DNA of 64,000 bases from NCBI GenBank assembly GCA_900489925.1, contig UEHQ01000010.1, positions 1-64,000 on the forward strand, written 5' to 3'. The notes beneath the pieces were generated by a model. That model was not told where the DNA came from. It saw nothing but the letters and a program-made list of their open reading frames with translations, and made no database searches. This document shows, piece after piece, positions 50,827-60,153 of this stretch (position 1 is the stretch's first letter; each line of letters opens with the position of its first letter). The position numbers and the translations under genes are program-made. This DNA comes from Hyphomicrobiales bacterium. Lineage in GTDB: Bacteria > Pseudomonadota > Alphaproteobacteria > Rhizobiales > Rhizobiaceae.

Positions 50827-51542
50827 GCAAGGCGCAGACGCTCTCGACGGCGGACCGAACGAGGCTGGAAACGCTCATCGGTCACGAGTTCGCCCAGAAG
50901 GAGCGCCTTGATCGGGCCCTGACGCATGCCAGTGCCCGCACGCAAAAAGGTGCCAACTACGAACGCTTGGAATTCCTCGGCGACAGAGTGCTTGGGCTCT
51001 GTGTCGCCGAACTGCTTTTTCGCACCTTCGGAGCGGCGGCGGAAGGCGAACTGTCTGTCCGCCTGAACCAGCTTGTCAGCGCCGAGATGTGTGCTGAGGT
51101 TGCCGACGAACTCGGGCTTCATCTCTTCATCCGCACTGGCGCCGATGTGAAGAAGCTCACCGGCAAGCGGATGATGAATGTGCGCGCCGACGTGGTCGAA
51201 AGTCTGATTGCAGCCGTCTATCTCGACGGTGGCCTTGAGGTAGCGCGGCGTTTCATCCTGAAATACTGGGAAAAGCGGGCCGTTCGGGCCGATGGCGCCC
51301 GCCGCGACGCCAAGACGGAATTGCAGGAATGGTCGCACGCCAAATTCGGCGTGACGCCAAACTACCGGGTTGAAGAACGCACCGGACCGGATCATGATCC
51401 GCGCTTTACGGTGACCGTCGAAGTTGCCGGCGTGAAGCCGGAAACAGGTGTCGAGCGCTCCAAGCGTGCCGCCGAGCAGGTAGCCGCCACGAAGATGCTT
51501 GAACGCGAAGGAATTTGGCAGAAATCAGCTGCCGGAAATTGA
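50823..51542 (+). CDS. rnc: Ribonuclease III
   Basis: The 239-residue protein has the RNase III signature NYERLEFLGDRVLGLCVAEL, the second acidic site DVVESLIAAVYLDGGL and a C-terminal dsRNA-binding domain (about 165-235; DAKTELQEWSHAKFGVTPNY, SKRAAEQVAATKMLE). It cuts double-stranded RNA in rRNA and mRNA processing. It is coupled to lepB by overlap and is followed by era after 8 bases. Confidence 0.97.
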   Translation: MSKAQTLSTADRTRLETLIGHEFAQKERLDRALTHASARTQKGANYERLEFLGDRVLGLCVAELLFRTFGAAAEGELSVRLNQLVSAEMCAEVADELGLHLFIRTGADVKKLTGKRMMNVRADVVESLIAAVYLDGGLEVARRFILKYWEKRAVRADGARRDAKTELQEWSHAKFGVTPNYRVEERTGPDHDPRFTVTVEVAGVKPETGVERSKRAAEQVAATKMLEREGIWQKSAAGN

Positions 51543-51550
51543 CAGGGACA

Positions 51551-52489
51551 ATGACCGAAGAACACGACATCGCGGATAGCGCCGCAGAACCAGCTGGCCC
51601 GACGCATTCCGGCTTCGTCGCCCTGATCGGGCCGACGAACGCAGGCAAGTCGACGCTGCTTAATCGCCTGGTCGGCGCCAAGGTGTCGATCGTCAGCCAC
51701 AAGGTGCAGACCACGCGCGCCGTCGTGCGCGGCATTGCCATCCATGACAACGCCCAGATCGTCTTCATGGATACCCCTGGTATCTTCAAGCCGCGCCGTC
51801 GGCTCGACCGTGCGATGGTGACCTCCGCCTGGGGCGGCGCCAAGGATGCCGACGTGATCATGCTGCTTATCGACAGCGAACGCGGGCTTCGCGGCGACGC
51901 CGAAGCGATCCTCGAAGGTCTCAAGGACGTCCCGCAGCGCAAGATCCTGGTTCTCAACAAGATCGATCGCGTCCGGCGTGAGGACCTTCTCGCGCTTGCC
52001 TCCGCAGCTAACGAGAAGATCGCCTTCGATCAGACGTTCATGATCTCGGCCGAGAATGGTTCCGGTTGCGATGACGTGATGGACTATCTGGCAAAGACCC
52101 TCCCGGAAGGTCCCTGGTACTACCCCGAAGATCAGATATCCGATCTGCCTATGCGCCAGCTGGCAGCCGAAATCACCCGCGAAAAATTGTTCCTGCGCCT
52201 GCATCAGGAGCTTCCTTATTCCTCGCACGTCGAGACGGAAAAGTGGGAAGAGCGCAAGGATGGCTCGGTTCGCATCGAGCAAGTGATCTACGTCGAGCGT
52301 GATAGCCAGAAGAAGATCGCGCTCGGCAAGGGCGGCGAGACGATCAAGGCTATTTCTTCCGCCTCGCGCCGGGAGCTTTCCGAAATTCTCGAGCAGCCGG
52401 TCCATCTGTTCCTGTTCGTCAAGGTCCGCGAGAACTGGGGTGACGACCCTGAGCGGTTCCGCGAAATGGGCCTGGATTTCCCGCACTGA
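51551..52489 (+). CDS. era: GTPase Era
   Basis: The 312-residue protein has an N-terminal GTPase domain: GFVALIGPTNAGKSTLLNRL (G1), VFMDTPGIFKPRRRLDRAM (G3), ILVLNKIDRV (G4), and a C-terminal KH domain (about 220-300; YVERDSQKKIALGKGGETIK). It binds 16S rRNA in 30S assembly. The ATG at 51551 follows CAGGGAC; an upstream TTG in frame is less likely. It is the last gene of the lepB-rnc-era run. Confidence 0.97.
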   Translation: MTEEHDIADSAAEPAGPTHSGFVALIGPTNAGKSTLLNRLVGAKVSIVSHKVQTTRAVVRGIAIHDNAQIVFMDTPGIFKPRRRLDRAMVTSAWGGAKDADVIMLLIDSERGLRGDAEAILEGLKDVPQRKILVLNKIDRVRREDLLALASAANEKIAFDQTFMISAENGSGCDDVMDYLAKTLPEGPWYYPEDQISDLPMRQLAAEITREKLFLRLHQELPYSSHVETEKWEERKDGSVRIEQVIYVERDSQKKIALGKGGETIKAISSASRRELSEILEQPVHLFLFVKVRENWGDDPERFREMGLDFPH

Positions 52490-52622
52490 CAGACTGGCGG
52501 GTGCCTGCCCGCCGCTGCAATCCCTTGGTTGTTGACGGACCTTTGGAACGAACTGCTGCGCCGCGTGTTTAAGAGAGCGGCGCTGCCTTGTTGGGGCGCC
52601 GTCTCGGGGCACCTGATCAGGC

Positions 52623-53375
52623 ATGGCGACAACAAAACCTACTCATTCGTTCAAGACACCCTGTGAGCGCTGTCCGTTGCGCGCGCTGTCGCATTTCCGG
52701 GAATTCACCCGGGAAGAGATTGAGTTCGTCGCAAAGTTCAAGACGGGTGAACTGGCCGCGGATGCCGGCGCCACGATCCTGGTCGAGGGCGCTCACAGCG
52801 CGCATCTCTACACGGTGCTCTCGGGGTGGGGGTTTCGCTACAAGGCGCTCGAAGATGGACGTCGCCAGATCCTGAACTACGTGATGCCCGGGGATCTCAT
52901 CGGTCTTCAGGGGACGATCATGGGCGAGATGCAACATTCCGTAGAGGCGTTGTCGCCGATCTCGCTCTGCGTGTTCGAGCGCGACAAGATGATGACGCTT
53001 TACGGCAACCATCCGTCGTTGGCGTTCGACATCACCTGGATGGCCGCGCAAGAGGAGCGAATGCTCGACGAGCATCTCCTCAGCATAGGACGCCGGACCG
53101 CAATCGAGCGATCCGCCTATCTGATTGCTTTTTTGTTTCAGAGGGCGAGGCAATTGAAATTGTTCAATGGCCACAGTGCGATACCCATTACACAGCAGCA
53201 CGTTGCCGATACACTCGGTCTTTCCATAGTCCATACAAACAAGACATTGAAAAAGCTCGCGAAACAAGGATTGATCCGCTGGCAGGAGCGTACCTGCGAA
53301 GTGCTGGACGGCGACGCTCTGGCCGAGGTCGCCGGCTGGGAAGGATTGGACGAAAGACGTCGGCCGTTCCTGTAA
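52623..53375 (+). CDS. Crp/Fnr-family transcriptional regulator
   Basis: The 250-residue protein has a cyclic-nucleotide-binding-like N-terminal domain (about 30-145; LYTVLSGWGFRYKALEDGRR) and a C-terminal HTH (about 170-235; ITQQHVADTLGLSIVHTNKT). An N-terminal CERC (Cys14, Cys17) and Cys116 recall the iron-sulfur ligands of Fnr, but the third N-terminal Cys of Fnr is absent. Whether it senses oxygen is therefore open. It lies alone after era. Confidence 0.88.
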   Translation: MATTKPTHSFKTPCERCPLRALSHFREFTREEIEFVAKFKTGELAADAGATILVEGAHSAHLYTVLSGWGFRYKALEDGRRQILNYVMPGDLIGLQGTIMGEMQHSVEALSPISLCVFERDKMMTLYGNHPSLAFDITWMAAQEERMLDEHLLSIGRRTAIERSAYLIAFLFQRARQLKLFNGHSAIPITQQHVADTLGLSIVHTNKTLKKLAKQGLIRWQERTCEVLDGDALAEVAGWEGLDERRRPFL

Positions 53376-53596
53376 ACCACCCGCCGCTATGTCATATTTA
53401 AATGCAATTTTTCGGCTCTAGACCTATGCTCATCGTTCTGCCGATTTCCTCCTTATCGACCGGGACGGAAAAAACGGCTATGCAAGCAGGGATGGCATGT
53501 GCTGTCCGGCCAATGAGATGGGGCGTCAGGATTGAAAAAGTGGGCCAAAGACAGGATGCGCAACACATGTGGCGCTCACCCAAGGACCTATGCACC

Positions 53597-53959
53597 ATGA
53601 AGGCGGGTCGTGTTCTGCTTCTGGAAGACAGCCTGATCATTGCAATGGAAGCCGAGGATATTCTTCGGACCGTTGGCGTGGAGACTGTGAGCATCTTCAG
53701 CAGCCTTGACCCGGCGATGGAAGCGGTCAGGGCCGAGCGCTATGACTTTGCGCTGCTGGACGTCAATCTCGGCGAAGTCATGAGCTTTGATTTCGCCCGC
53801 TACCTCGCTGGCGCCAATATTCCCTTCGGCTTTGTCAGCGGCTATTCCGACACCGAAGATTTTCCTGAAGACCTCCGGGATATGCCGTTGCTGGTGAAGC
53901 CCTTTGACGAGACCGGGATGCGCACATTTCTCCAGCGGTTTTTCCTGCCCGAGATCTGA
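53597..53959 (+). CDS. Single-domain response regulator (receiver only)
   Basis: The 120-residue protein is a lone receiver domain: RVLLLEDSLIIAMEAEDIL with Glu10/Asp11, FALLDVNLGEVMSFDFARYL with phospho-acceptor Asp55, and LLVKPFDETGMRTFL with the conserved Lys. It has no output domain, like CheY- or SpoF-type relay proteins. The ATG at 53597 fits the domain start and has AAGGA upstream; the frame stays open upstream. The partner kinase is not in the window. Confidence 0.85.
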   Translation: MKAGRVLLLEDSLIIAMEAEDILRTVGVETVSIFSSLDPAMEAVRAERYDFALLDVNLGEVMSFDFARYLAGANIPFGFVSGYSDTEDFPEDLRDMPLLVKPFDETGMRTFLQRFFLPEI

Positions 53960-54027
53960 GCGCGATTTCATGACAGACCGGCCCCGTTCCGCTAGAATGG
54001 AATCGCGGGCTTGAGGTTCAGTTTTCG

Positions 54028-54789
54028 ATGCAGTGGCAGGATCGAGCGATCATTCTTGGTGTCAAACGCCACGGCGAGACAAGTGTCATCGTCGAGGTGA
54101 TGACGCGTGAGCGCGGGCGCCATCTCGGCATGGTGCGCTCCGGCCGCTCGCGGGCGATGCAGCCTGTTCTGCAGCCCGGCAATGAAGTGGACGCGACGTG
54201 GCGTGCGCGCCTTGACGAGCACCTCGGCGAGTTCCGCATCGAACCTTTGACATTGCGCGCCGCGCGGCTGATGGAAACCGCGACCGCCGTTTACGGTGTC
54301 CAGGCAATGGGTGCGCTTCTGCGCCTTCTGCCCGAGCGGGATCCGCACCCGCATCTGTTCGAGGCGTTGGAAGTCATTCTCGAAAATCTCCATAACCCGA
54401 TCGATGCCGGCGAACTGTTCGTGCGTTTCGAACTGGCCGTTCTGAACGATCTCGGCTTCGGTCTTGACCTTGCCGAATGTGCGGCAACGGGAGCCCGATC
54501 CGATCTTGCCTATGTCTCGCCGAAGTCGGGGAGAGCAGTCAGCCGCAGTGCCGGCGCCCCATGGGCCGACAAGATGTTTGCCTTGCCGCCGTTTCTCAGC
54601 GTCGAGCAAAGCCGCGCAGCCGATTTCGAAAGCTTGGCCGAAGCTTTCAGGCTGACCGGTTTCTTTCTCCACCGCCATGTCTATGAACCTCGCGGGATGG
54701 AGGTAGGCGCCGCGCGCGAAGGCTTCGTTCAGGCAGCGCTGAAGGCTCTGAAGGAGCCAGCCCGAGCGGCTGGCGAGATGTCTTTCTGA
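54028..54789 (+). CDS. recO: DNA repair protein RecO
   Basis: The 253-residue protein starts [20 protein letters not shown], the OB-fold of RecO, has LVRS-type positions as [20 protein letters not shown], and a helical C-terminal domain ([20 protein letters not shown]). The zinc-binding Cys cluster of some RecO proteins is not complete here. RecO loads RecA with RecR. It comes after era and the regulators, as in other Rhizobiaceae. Confidence 0.95.
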   Translation: MQWQDRAIILGVKRHGETSVIVEVMTRERGRHLGMVRSGRSRAMQPVLQPGNEVDATWRARLDEHLGEFRIEPLTLRAARLMETATAVYGVQAMGALLRLLPERDPHPHLFEALEVILENLHNPIDAGELFVRFELAVLNDLGFGLDLAECAATGARSDLAYVSPKSGRAVSRSAGAPWADKMFALPPFLSVEQSRAADFESLAEAFRLTGFFLHRHVYEPRGMEVGAAREGFVQAALKALKEPARAAGEMSF

Positions 54790-54891
54790 CCGCTGTTTTT
54801 CACGGCTGCAAAACATCCTGCAATTTCCGGCCCTTTACCGGTGTGGTCGACCGACTTATCTGCGACAGGAATTTCGCGGAGGAGATAGGCG

Positions 54892-55887
54892 ATGCTGACG
54901 AAGCCGGATTTGGACACCACGATCAAGCTCTGGAACGGGCGGGACATACCGAGGCTGGGCATGGGCTGCTGGGCGATCGGGGGGCCATTTTATGCCGGCG
55001 ATACGCCGCTCGGATGGGGTGACGTCGACGACAATGAATCGATCGCGGCGATCGACCGCGCCGTGGCGCTCGGCATCCGTTTTTTCGACACGGCGTCGAA
55101 CTACGGGGCAGGTCATTCCGAAGAGATTGTCGGTCGTGCGATCGGCAATCGGGATGACATCATCATCGCCACCAAGTTCGGCTTTGCCATCGATGAGGCG
55201 ACCAAGCAGGCGACCGGCGCATTTGCGGATCCCGCATTCATCCGCCAATCCGTGGAAACATCGCTGCGACGGCTGAGACGCGAGCGCATCGATCTCCTGC
55301 AGTTTCACCTGAACGATTTTCCGTTGGCGCAATCCGACGAGGTTTTCGAAACGTTGGGCCTCCTGCGGGAAACAGGCAAGATCGACGCTTTCGGCTGGAG
55401 CACCGACTACGCTGATCGTGCCGCCCGGCATGCACAGCGCCCCGGTTTCGTCTCCGTGCAGCACACGATGAACGTCTTCGAGCCGGCGGACGAGATTGTC
55501 TCGGTCATCGAGCGACATGGGCTGCTGTCGATCAATCGTGGTCCCTTGGCCATGGGGCTGCTGAGCGGCAAATTTGCTGCCGATACGGCTGTGGGCCCGA
55601 AGGATGTGCGCGGCGCGAGCCTGGAGTGGATGGTCTATTTCAAGGATGGCCGCATTGCGCCCGAGTTTGCGGCGCGCCTGGATGCTGTGCGCGATCTGCT
55701 GATGTCAGGCGGTAGGACGTTGACGCAAGGCGCGTTGGCGTGGCTGTGGGCGCGGTCGTCTCGGACACTTCCGATCCCGGGTTTTCGCACGGTCGCACAG
55801 GTCGAGGAAAACGCCGGCGCATTGGACAAGGGCGCCTTGCCCAATGAGGTTGTGCGCGAGATCGACGAGGTGCTTGGGCGGGCCTGA
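54892..55887 (+). CDS. Aldo/keto reductase
   Basis: The 331-residue protein is an AKR TIM barrel: IPRLGMGCWAIGGPFYAGDT, ALGIRFFDTASNYGAGHSEE with Asp/Tyr of the catalytic set, DIIIATKFGFAIDEATKQAT, DLLQFHLNDFPLAQSDEVFE and the C-terminal NADPH loop TLPIPGFRTVAQVEENAGAL. Such enzymes reduce aldehydes or sugar ketones with NADPH. GAGGAG precedes the ATG. It is convergent with the MOSC gene. Confidence 0.92.
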   Translation: MLTKPDLDTTIKLWNGRDIPRLGMGCWAIGGPFYAGDTPLGWGDVDDNESIAAIDRAVALGIRFFDTASNYGAGHSEEIVGRAIGNRDDIIIATKFGFAIDEATKQATGAFADPAFIRQSVETSLRRLRRERIDLLQFHLNDFPLAQSDEVFETLGLLRETGKIDAFGWSTDYADRAARHAQRPGFVSVQHTMNVFEPADEIVSVIERHGLLSINRGPLAMGLLSGKFAADTAVGPKDVRGASLEWMVYFKDGRIAPEFAARLDAVRDLLMSGGRTLTQGALAWLWARSSRTLPIPGFRTVAQVEENAGALDKGALPNEVVREIDEVLGRA

Positions 55888-55897
55888 CGCGGCAGGG

Positions 55898-56749
55898 CTA
55901 TGCCCGGCGGGTCTTGAAGGCCCAACCCTGTCGTCTCTCCTCGATCACCGTCACCTGATCGCCGCAGCTGACATGGCCTGATGCTCGCGGCGTGACGTTC
56001 CAACCAAACAGCGGGCCGGGGACGCGCCGGTCCGCGGACATCCGGATCCGACCCATGGCAGGCATCGGGTTCGGAACCTCGCGCGACCCCGTTATCTGGT
56101 CCTGGGTGGTCATGATGCAACGCGCGCAGGGCTTCACGAGATCGAAGCGGATACCGGCGATTTCGATGGCGGCCCAGCGATCCTCAGGCCATGCTTCATC
56201 AGTGTCGATCACGATGTTCGGGCGAAAGCGATCCATGCCGACGTTTCCTTCGCCATGCGCTTCCAGATCGGCGTTCAACGCCTTCAGTGAGCCGGTGGTT
56301 GTCACCAGGATCTGATAGCCGTCGGCGAAGGTCACCGGCGTGCCGTCACCAGCCCATTCGGCGCTCGCCGTGCGCTTGGCATCCTGATCGAAGAAAACGA
56401 GCTTCACCTCGCGACCGAGCCAGCCCGAAAGGACCTCGTTCGTCGCATCGTCAGCCACTGCCGCGTTGACGATCGTTTTCCAGATCGAGACATCCATCCG
56501 CTTTCCGGCCTCGGGAGGCGGCACGGCAATTTCCTGCCCTTCCATCAGCAACCGGAAAACAGACGCCTCCGGTCTTGTCTCGATCTGAGCGAGCGCCGGC
56601 AATTCGCGCTGCGTGATGAAATGCCCGTCCGGGGCTGTGATCATCGCGCGCCGATCTCCCGGCAGGCCGAAGGCATCGATCGCGGTCGTGGGTAGGGGAA
56701 TGCCTCGGCCGCTCTTGAGCGGGTAGATAAAGAGGTCGCTGACGCGCAT
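55898..56749 (-). CDS. MOSC domain-containing protein (YcbX/mARC-like)
   Basis: The 283-residue protein has a beta-barrel N-terminal domain (LFIYPLKSGRGIPLPTTAID, RRAMITAPDGHFITQRELPA) and a MOSC domain (about 125-275) with FRPNIVIDTDEAWPEDRW and KPCARCIMTTQDQITGSR; the Cys of PCARC is the molybdenum-cofactor ligand position. Enzymes of this group reduce N-hydroxylated compounds with a redox partner. It lies 9 bases downstream of the HD gene on the same strand. Confidence 0.9.
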   Translation of the reverse strand: MRVSDLFIYPLKSGRGIPLPTTAIDAFGLPGDRRAMITAPDGHFITQRELPALAQIETRPEASVFRLLMEGQEIAVPPPEAGKRMDVSIWKTIVNAAVADDATNEVLSGWLGREVKLVFFDQDAKRTASAEWAGDGTPVTFADGYQILVTTTGSLKALNADLEAHGEGNVGMDRFRPNIVIDTDEAWPEDRWAAIEIAGIRFDLVKPCARCIMTTQDQITGSREVPNPMPAMGRIRMSADRRVPGPLFGWNVTPRASGHVSCGDQVTVIEERRQGWAFKTRRA

Positions 56750-56758
56750 TCGCTGCTC

Positions 56759-57403
56759 CTAGATTTCGTCCATGAAGGCTACGAGAAAATCGCGGAGCCT
56801 CTTGTCCCGTTCACCGGCCAATGCCCGACCTGCGTTCGTCTTGAAACCATCCGCCAGCTTGAAAAGCTTGGTCTGGAAATGGTCGATGGCGTAGCGACGA
56901 TCGTCAAGCGGTCGATCGCTGCCGGAAGGATCGAATGGATCATATAGCGAGGAGGACATGCGGCCGGCAATGTAGAAGCATCGCGCGGCGCCCACCATGC
57001 CGATCGCATCGAGCCTGTCCGCATCCTGCAGGATCCTGGCCTCGAGGGTTTCTGGCTGAATGTTTGCCGAAAAGCTGTGCGTCACGATGGCATGGGAAAC
57101 AGCTGCGATGTCGCCGGGGCTCCAGCCGAGGTCGGCCAGTACACCCGCGGCCTTTTCCGCCGCGAGTGCGGAAGCCTGGGCCCGAAGCGGCGAGTTCTTC
57201 TCCACTGCAACGCAATCATGCAGCAGGACGGCGGCGGCAAGAATCTTTGCATCTCCGCCTTCGCTGGCTTGTATCCGCATTGCGTTCTTGAAGACGCGCA
57301 GAATGTGCGCGAGGTCGTGGGAACCGTCATCGCCCTCGTGCGAATAGGGCACCAGCTGAGAGGCGAGCGTCTCGAACGGAGAGAAGGCTTTGGCGTCGAA
57401 CAT
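56759..57403 (-). CDS. HD domain phosphohydrolase
   Basis: The 214-residue protein has the HD superfamily motifs: DLAHILRVFKNAMRIQ with the first His, AAAVLLHDCVAVEKNS with HD, and ARILQDADRLDAIGMVGAAR with the last Asp. Small HD proteins of this kind act on nucleotides. The second of two ATGs (57403) has the right distance to GGAG. It lies 9 bases upstream of the MOSC gene and 54 bases downstream of the GGDEF-EAL gene, so they may share a transcript. Confidence 0.88.
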   Translation of the reverse strand: MFDAKAFSPFETLASQLVPYSHEGDDGSHDLAHILRVFKNAMRIQASEGGDAKILAAAVLLHDCVAVEKNSPLRAQASALAAEKAAGVLADLGWSPGDIAAVSHAIVTHSFSANIQPETLEARILQDADRLDAIGMVGAARCFYIAGRMSSSLYDPFDPSGSDRPLDDRRYAIDHFQTKLFKLADGFKTNAGRALAGERDKRLRDFLVAFMDEI

Positions 57404-57457
57404 CATGGGCTCCGGAGTCGTGTCCTTCTCCTTAGAGCCCGGGACCGCGAGTCGCAA

Positions 57458-59302
57458 TCAGGAGCGGGGCGCGGCGGTCTTTCCGAACGTCTGTTCAAGC
57501 AGATGGGGAACGTCTGCGGCGGGGCGTGGCGCGCTGATGTGGTATCCCTGAATCTCGTTGCAGGCTTCGCGCTCCAGAAGCGCCAGCTGTTCGGCGGTCT
57601 CGACGCCCTCGACCGTGACGCGCATTCCGAGCGCGCTGCCAAGCAGGATGATGGCGCGCATGATGGCAAACGCCTCTCGATTTTCGACGATGCCGGTGAC
57701 GAACGACTTGTCGATCTTGATCTTGTCGAACGGAAAGCTGCTGAGATAGCTCAGCGACGAATAGCCGGTGCCGAAGTCGTCCATCGCGATCCGGAGACCA
57801 TGCTGCTTGATGGCGTGCAGGATCGGCAGTGCCACAGCCCGGTTTTCCATGAGCACGCTCTCGGTGATCTCGACTTCCAATCGGGCAGGCGGGAGCCCGG
57901 AGGCATCCAGGGCATCTCTGATATCGCTGGGCAGATCGCTGTTCGTGAACTGGATCGGTGAGACGTTGACCGCCACCTTTATGTCTTCCGGCCACCGTGC
58001 CGCGTCGAGGCAAGCGCGCTTCAGAACCCAGCGTCCGATGTCGACGACGAGGCCCACTTCCTCTGCCAGTGGAATGAACTCCATGGGAGGCACGCGGCCC
58101 CGCGTCGGGTGATTCCAGCGGATCAGTGCCTCAAACCCGCAGATGCGTTGCGCAGAGAGATCGTAGAGCGGCTGGTAGTGAAGCTCGAACTCCTCGTTCT
58201 GGACCGCCTTTCGCAGGTCGCCTTCAAGGGCATGCCGTGCATTGAGCTTGGCTTCCATTTCCGCCGTGAAGAAGCGCTCTCCCTGCGGGCCATCAGCCTT
58301 GGCATGAGCGAGCGCAACGCCCGCGTGCTTCAGGAGAACGTCGGTATCCGTCCCGTCCTCGGGGCTGATCGCGACACCCATCGAGACGCTGAGCTCGACA
58401 GCCTTGTCCCCGCGGAAGAATGGTTCTGAGAGCTCGCGCCGGATCTGTTCGGCGAGCGCCGTGACGTTCCACGGCTGCTGGCGACCGCATTGGAGGATTG
58501 CAAACTCATCGGACCCCAAGCGAGCGAGCGTATTGCCGGCGCCGGCCGAAAGCCGCAGCCGCTCGGCGACCTGGCGGAGAATCTTGTCGCCGGCTGAAAC
58601 GCCCATCGTGTTGTTGACGGATTTGAACCGGTCGAGATTGAGATGGACGAGGGCAATCTGTTCGTCCGGCTGCCGCGAAGCGAGCGCGGCATCGATCTTC
58701 TCGCGAAAGCTGATGCGGTTGGGCAATCCGGTGAGCGGGTCATGATGGGCGAGATAAGCGATCCGCTCGGCTGCCTTCCGCTCGTCGGTGATGTCGGCGT
58801 GGATCGAAATATTGCTGCCGTCGGACAGGATCGTCACGACGCTTTGGATGATACGCCCGTCATTCATCGTCCATTCGCGGCGACGAATACGCCCGCCGTC
58901 GGAGATGATGTCCCGATGCTTGGCGCTCGCTTGCGCACCGGGTGTCTCTGCGCCTCGAATTCTTGCGATCAGGGAGCTGATCGGCGTGCCGGGAGCAGCT
59001 TCGTCGTCACCGAAGCCGAACAGTTGCCTGAAACGTGGGTTGGCAACGATCAGCTTCTGTTCGGCATCGAAGACGCTGAGACCGAGCGGAAGATTGGTCA
59101 GGACGACGTCAAAGAGCCGTCGTTGCTGGTCAAGGTCATTGTGGATGGAAAGAAGCGCGGCTTTCAGCGTGTCGTTGTTCAGAAGCGAGGAGGAACGCCA
59201 ATCGTCCAGCTCGATGGGAGCGGCTGCGCCGAACTCCGCGAATGCCTCTGGCTGCCTTGGATCGAAGTTCACCGCGGATTTCGCGGATGCGCTTTCAGGC
59301 AT
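57458..59302 (-). CDS. PAS-GGDEF-EAL protein with degenerate GGDEF (likely c-di-GMP phosphodiesterase)
   Basis: The 614-residue protein has a PAS domain (about 60-175), a GGDEF domain (185-345) and an EAL domain (360-605). In the GGDEF domain the active loop reads GSDEF (263-267) and the metal Asp of DxD is Asn222 (NLDRF), so diguanylate cyclase activity is doubtful. In EAL the catalytic set looks complete: FEALIRW (Glu391), NVSP (Asn446), EVEITES (Glu478), DDFGTG (Asp508/509) and VEGVET. It probably hydrolyses c-di-GMP, with the GGDEF part as a GTP sensor. Confidence 0.92.
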   Translation of the reverse strand: MPESASAKSAVNFDPRQPEAFAEFGAAAPIELDDWRSSSLLNNDTLKAALLSIHNDLDQQRRLFDVVLTNLPLGLSVFDAEQKLIVANPRFRQLFGFGDDEAAPGTPISSLIARIRGAETPGAQASAKHRDIISDGGRIRRREWTMNDGRIIQSVVTILSDGSNISIHADITDERKAAERIAYLAHHDPLTGLPNRISFREKIDAALASRQPDEQIALVHLNLDRFKSVNNTMGVSAGDKILRQVAERLRLSAGAGNTLARLGSDEFAILQCGRQQPWNVTALAEQIRRELSEPFFRGDKAVELSVSMGVAISPEDGTDTDVLLKHAGVALAHAKADGPQGERFFTAEMEAKLNARHALEGDLRKAVQNEEFELHYQPLYDLSAQRICGFEALIRWNHPTRGRVPPMEFIPLAEEVGLVVDIGRWVLKRACLDAARWPEDIKVAVNVSPIQFTNSDLPSDIRDALDASGLPPARLEVEITESVLMENRAVALPILHAIKQHGLRIAMDDFGTGYSSLSYLSSFPFDKIKIDKSFVTGIVENREAFAIMRAIILLGSALGMRVTVEGVETAEQLALLEREACNEIQGYHISAPRPAADVPHLLEQTFGKTAAPRS

Positions 59303-59718
59303 CTCGGCGAGCCTTCCGATGCGGTATGCGATCTCGATGCGGCGTGGCAGGCATGCAAGGAAAATCCTGAAACTTCCAAAACGACTGACTTAACATTCCA
59401 TAGTAAAAGGCTGCGGAAGCAATAGACGGCGACAGTCCCATGACGGAATTAACATTCGGTTGCATCGCCGCAAATATATCGCGTGGCTATATTTTGGGGT
59501 CGGTCGCGCTGTCGTGAAAAATCAATGAAAACAAAAGCATTCGACCTTACTGGCGAGGGGTGCGGTGCAAAATGCAACAGTTTGTCAATGATGATTAATG
59601 AGCCGTTAACAACTTATTGACGTGCTGCGCAAATCAGTTTATCCGCCGTTCTGTAGTGATTTTTCTTTTTTCGTATTGCGTACAAACATCACCGGTTAGC
59701 CGGTGGACGGAGGTTTGT
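59303..59718. other. AT-rich divergent intergenic region
   Basis: The 416 bases between the GGDEF-EAL and EF-hand genes contain TTGACG-N17-TATCCG (59617-59645, plus strand) and AT-rich stretches. No ORF with a start and family match is seen. Confidence 0.5.
59617..59645 (+). promoter_or_regulatory. Putative sigma-70 promoter of the EF-hand gene
   Basis: TTGACG (59617-59622) and TATCCG (59640-59645) at 17-bp spacing, about 75 bases before the ATG at 59719. Confidence 0.45.
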
Positions 59719-60033
59719 ATGAGCCGTGTTTCATCAGTTGCCGATACGTCCTATGCGTATCTCGCAACTCTCTCGAGACTGGACACAAATGGCGACGGCA
59801 TGTTGAGCCGTAGCGAGCGCGCGGCTGATGAGAAGCCCGGAATTCTAAAGCAGTTGAGCGAAAACGATGCCTCGCAGGAAGTGTCGCCCAAGCTCTCCAA
59901 TGGCGTCCTGTCTTTCATGATGGGGAGCCGGTCGGTTGGTAGCGTGGATTTCTTTTCGCAGGATACCGACGACACGACGAACAGTGTCTATCAGAATACC
60001 TACGGCCAGTACGATCTGGATATTGCATCCTGA
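59719..60033 (+). CDS. EF-hand-containing hypothetical protein
   Basis: The 104-residue protein has one EF-hand loop: LSRLDTNGDGMLSRSE, with DxNxDG and an acidic residue at position 12, at about residues 21-33. The remainder (SFMMGSRSVGSVDFFSQDTD and onward) has a second weak acidic stretch. No signal peptide is seen. GGAGG lies six bases before the ATG. The family is not known to me; calcium binding is likely from the motif. A perfect terminator follows. Confidence 0.75.
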   Translation: MSRVSSVADTSYAYLATLSRLDTNGDGMLSRSERAADEKPGILKQLSENDASQEVSPKLSNGVLSFMMGSRSVGSVDFFSQDTDDTTNSVYQNTYGQYDLDIAS

Positions 60034-60056
60034 TTGGACGCGACCTGTTCGTTACC

Positions 60057-60086
60057 AAAGCCGGCCGATTGGCCGGCTTTTTCTTT
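60057..60086 (+). terminator. Rho-independent terminator of the EF-hand gene
   Basis: A perfect 10-bp stem AAAGCCGGCC/GGCCGGCTTT (60057-60066 with 60071-60080) with a GATT loop, followed by TTCTTT. Confidence 0.93.
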
Positions 60087-60153
60087 GCAGCCTTCCCGGG
60101 AACGCGTTCGGCTCTCAAGCGTTTGAAGAGCAAAGGGGAAGGAGGGCGCTTAC

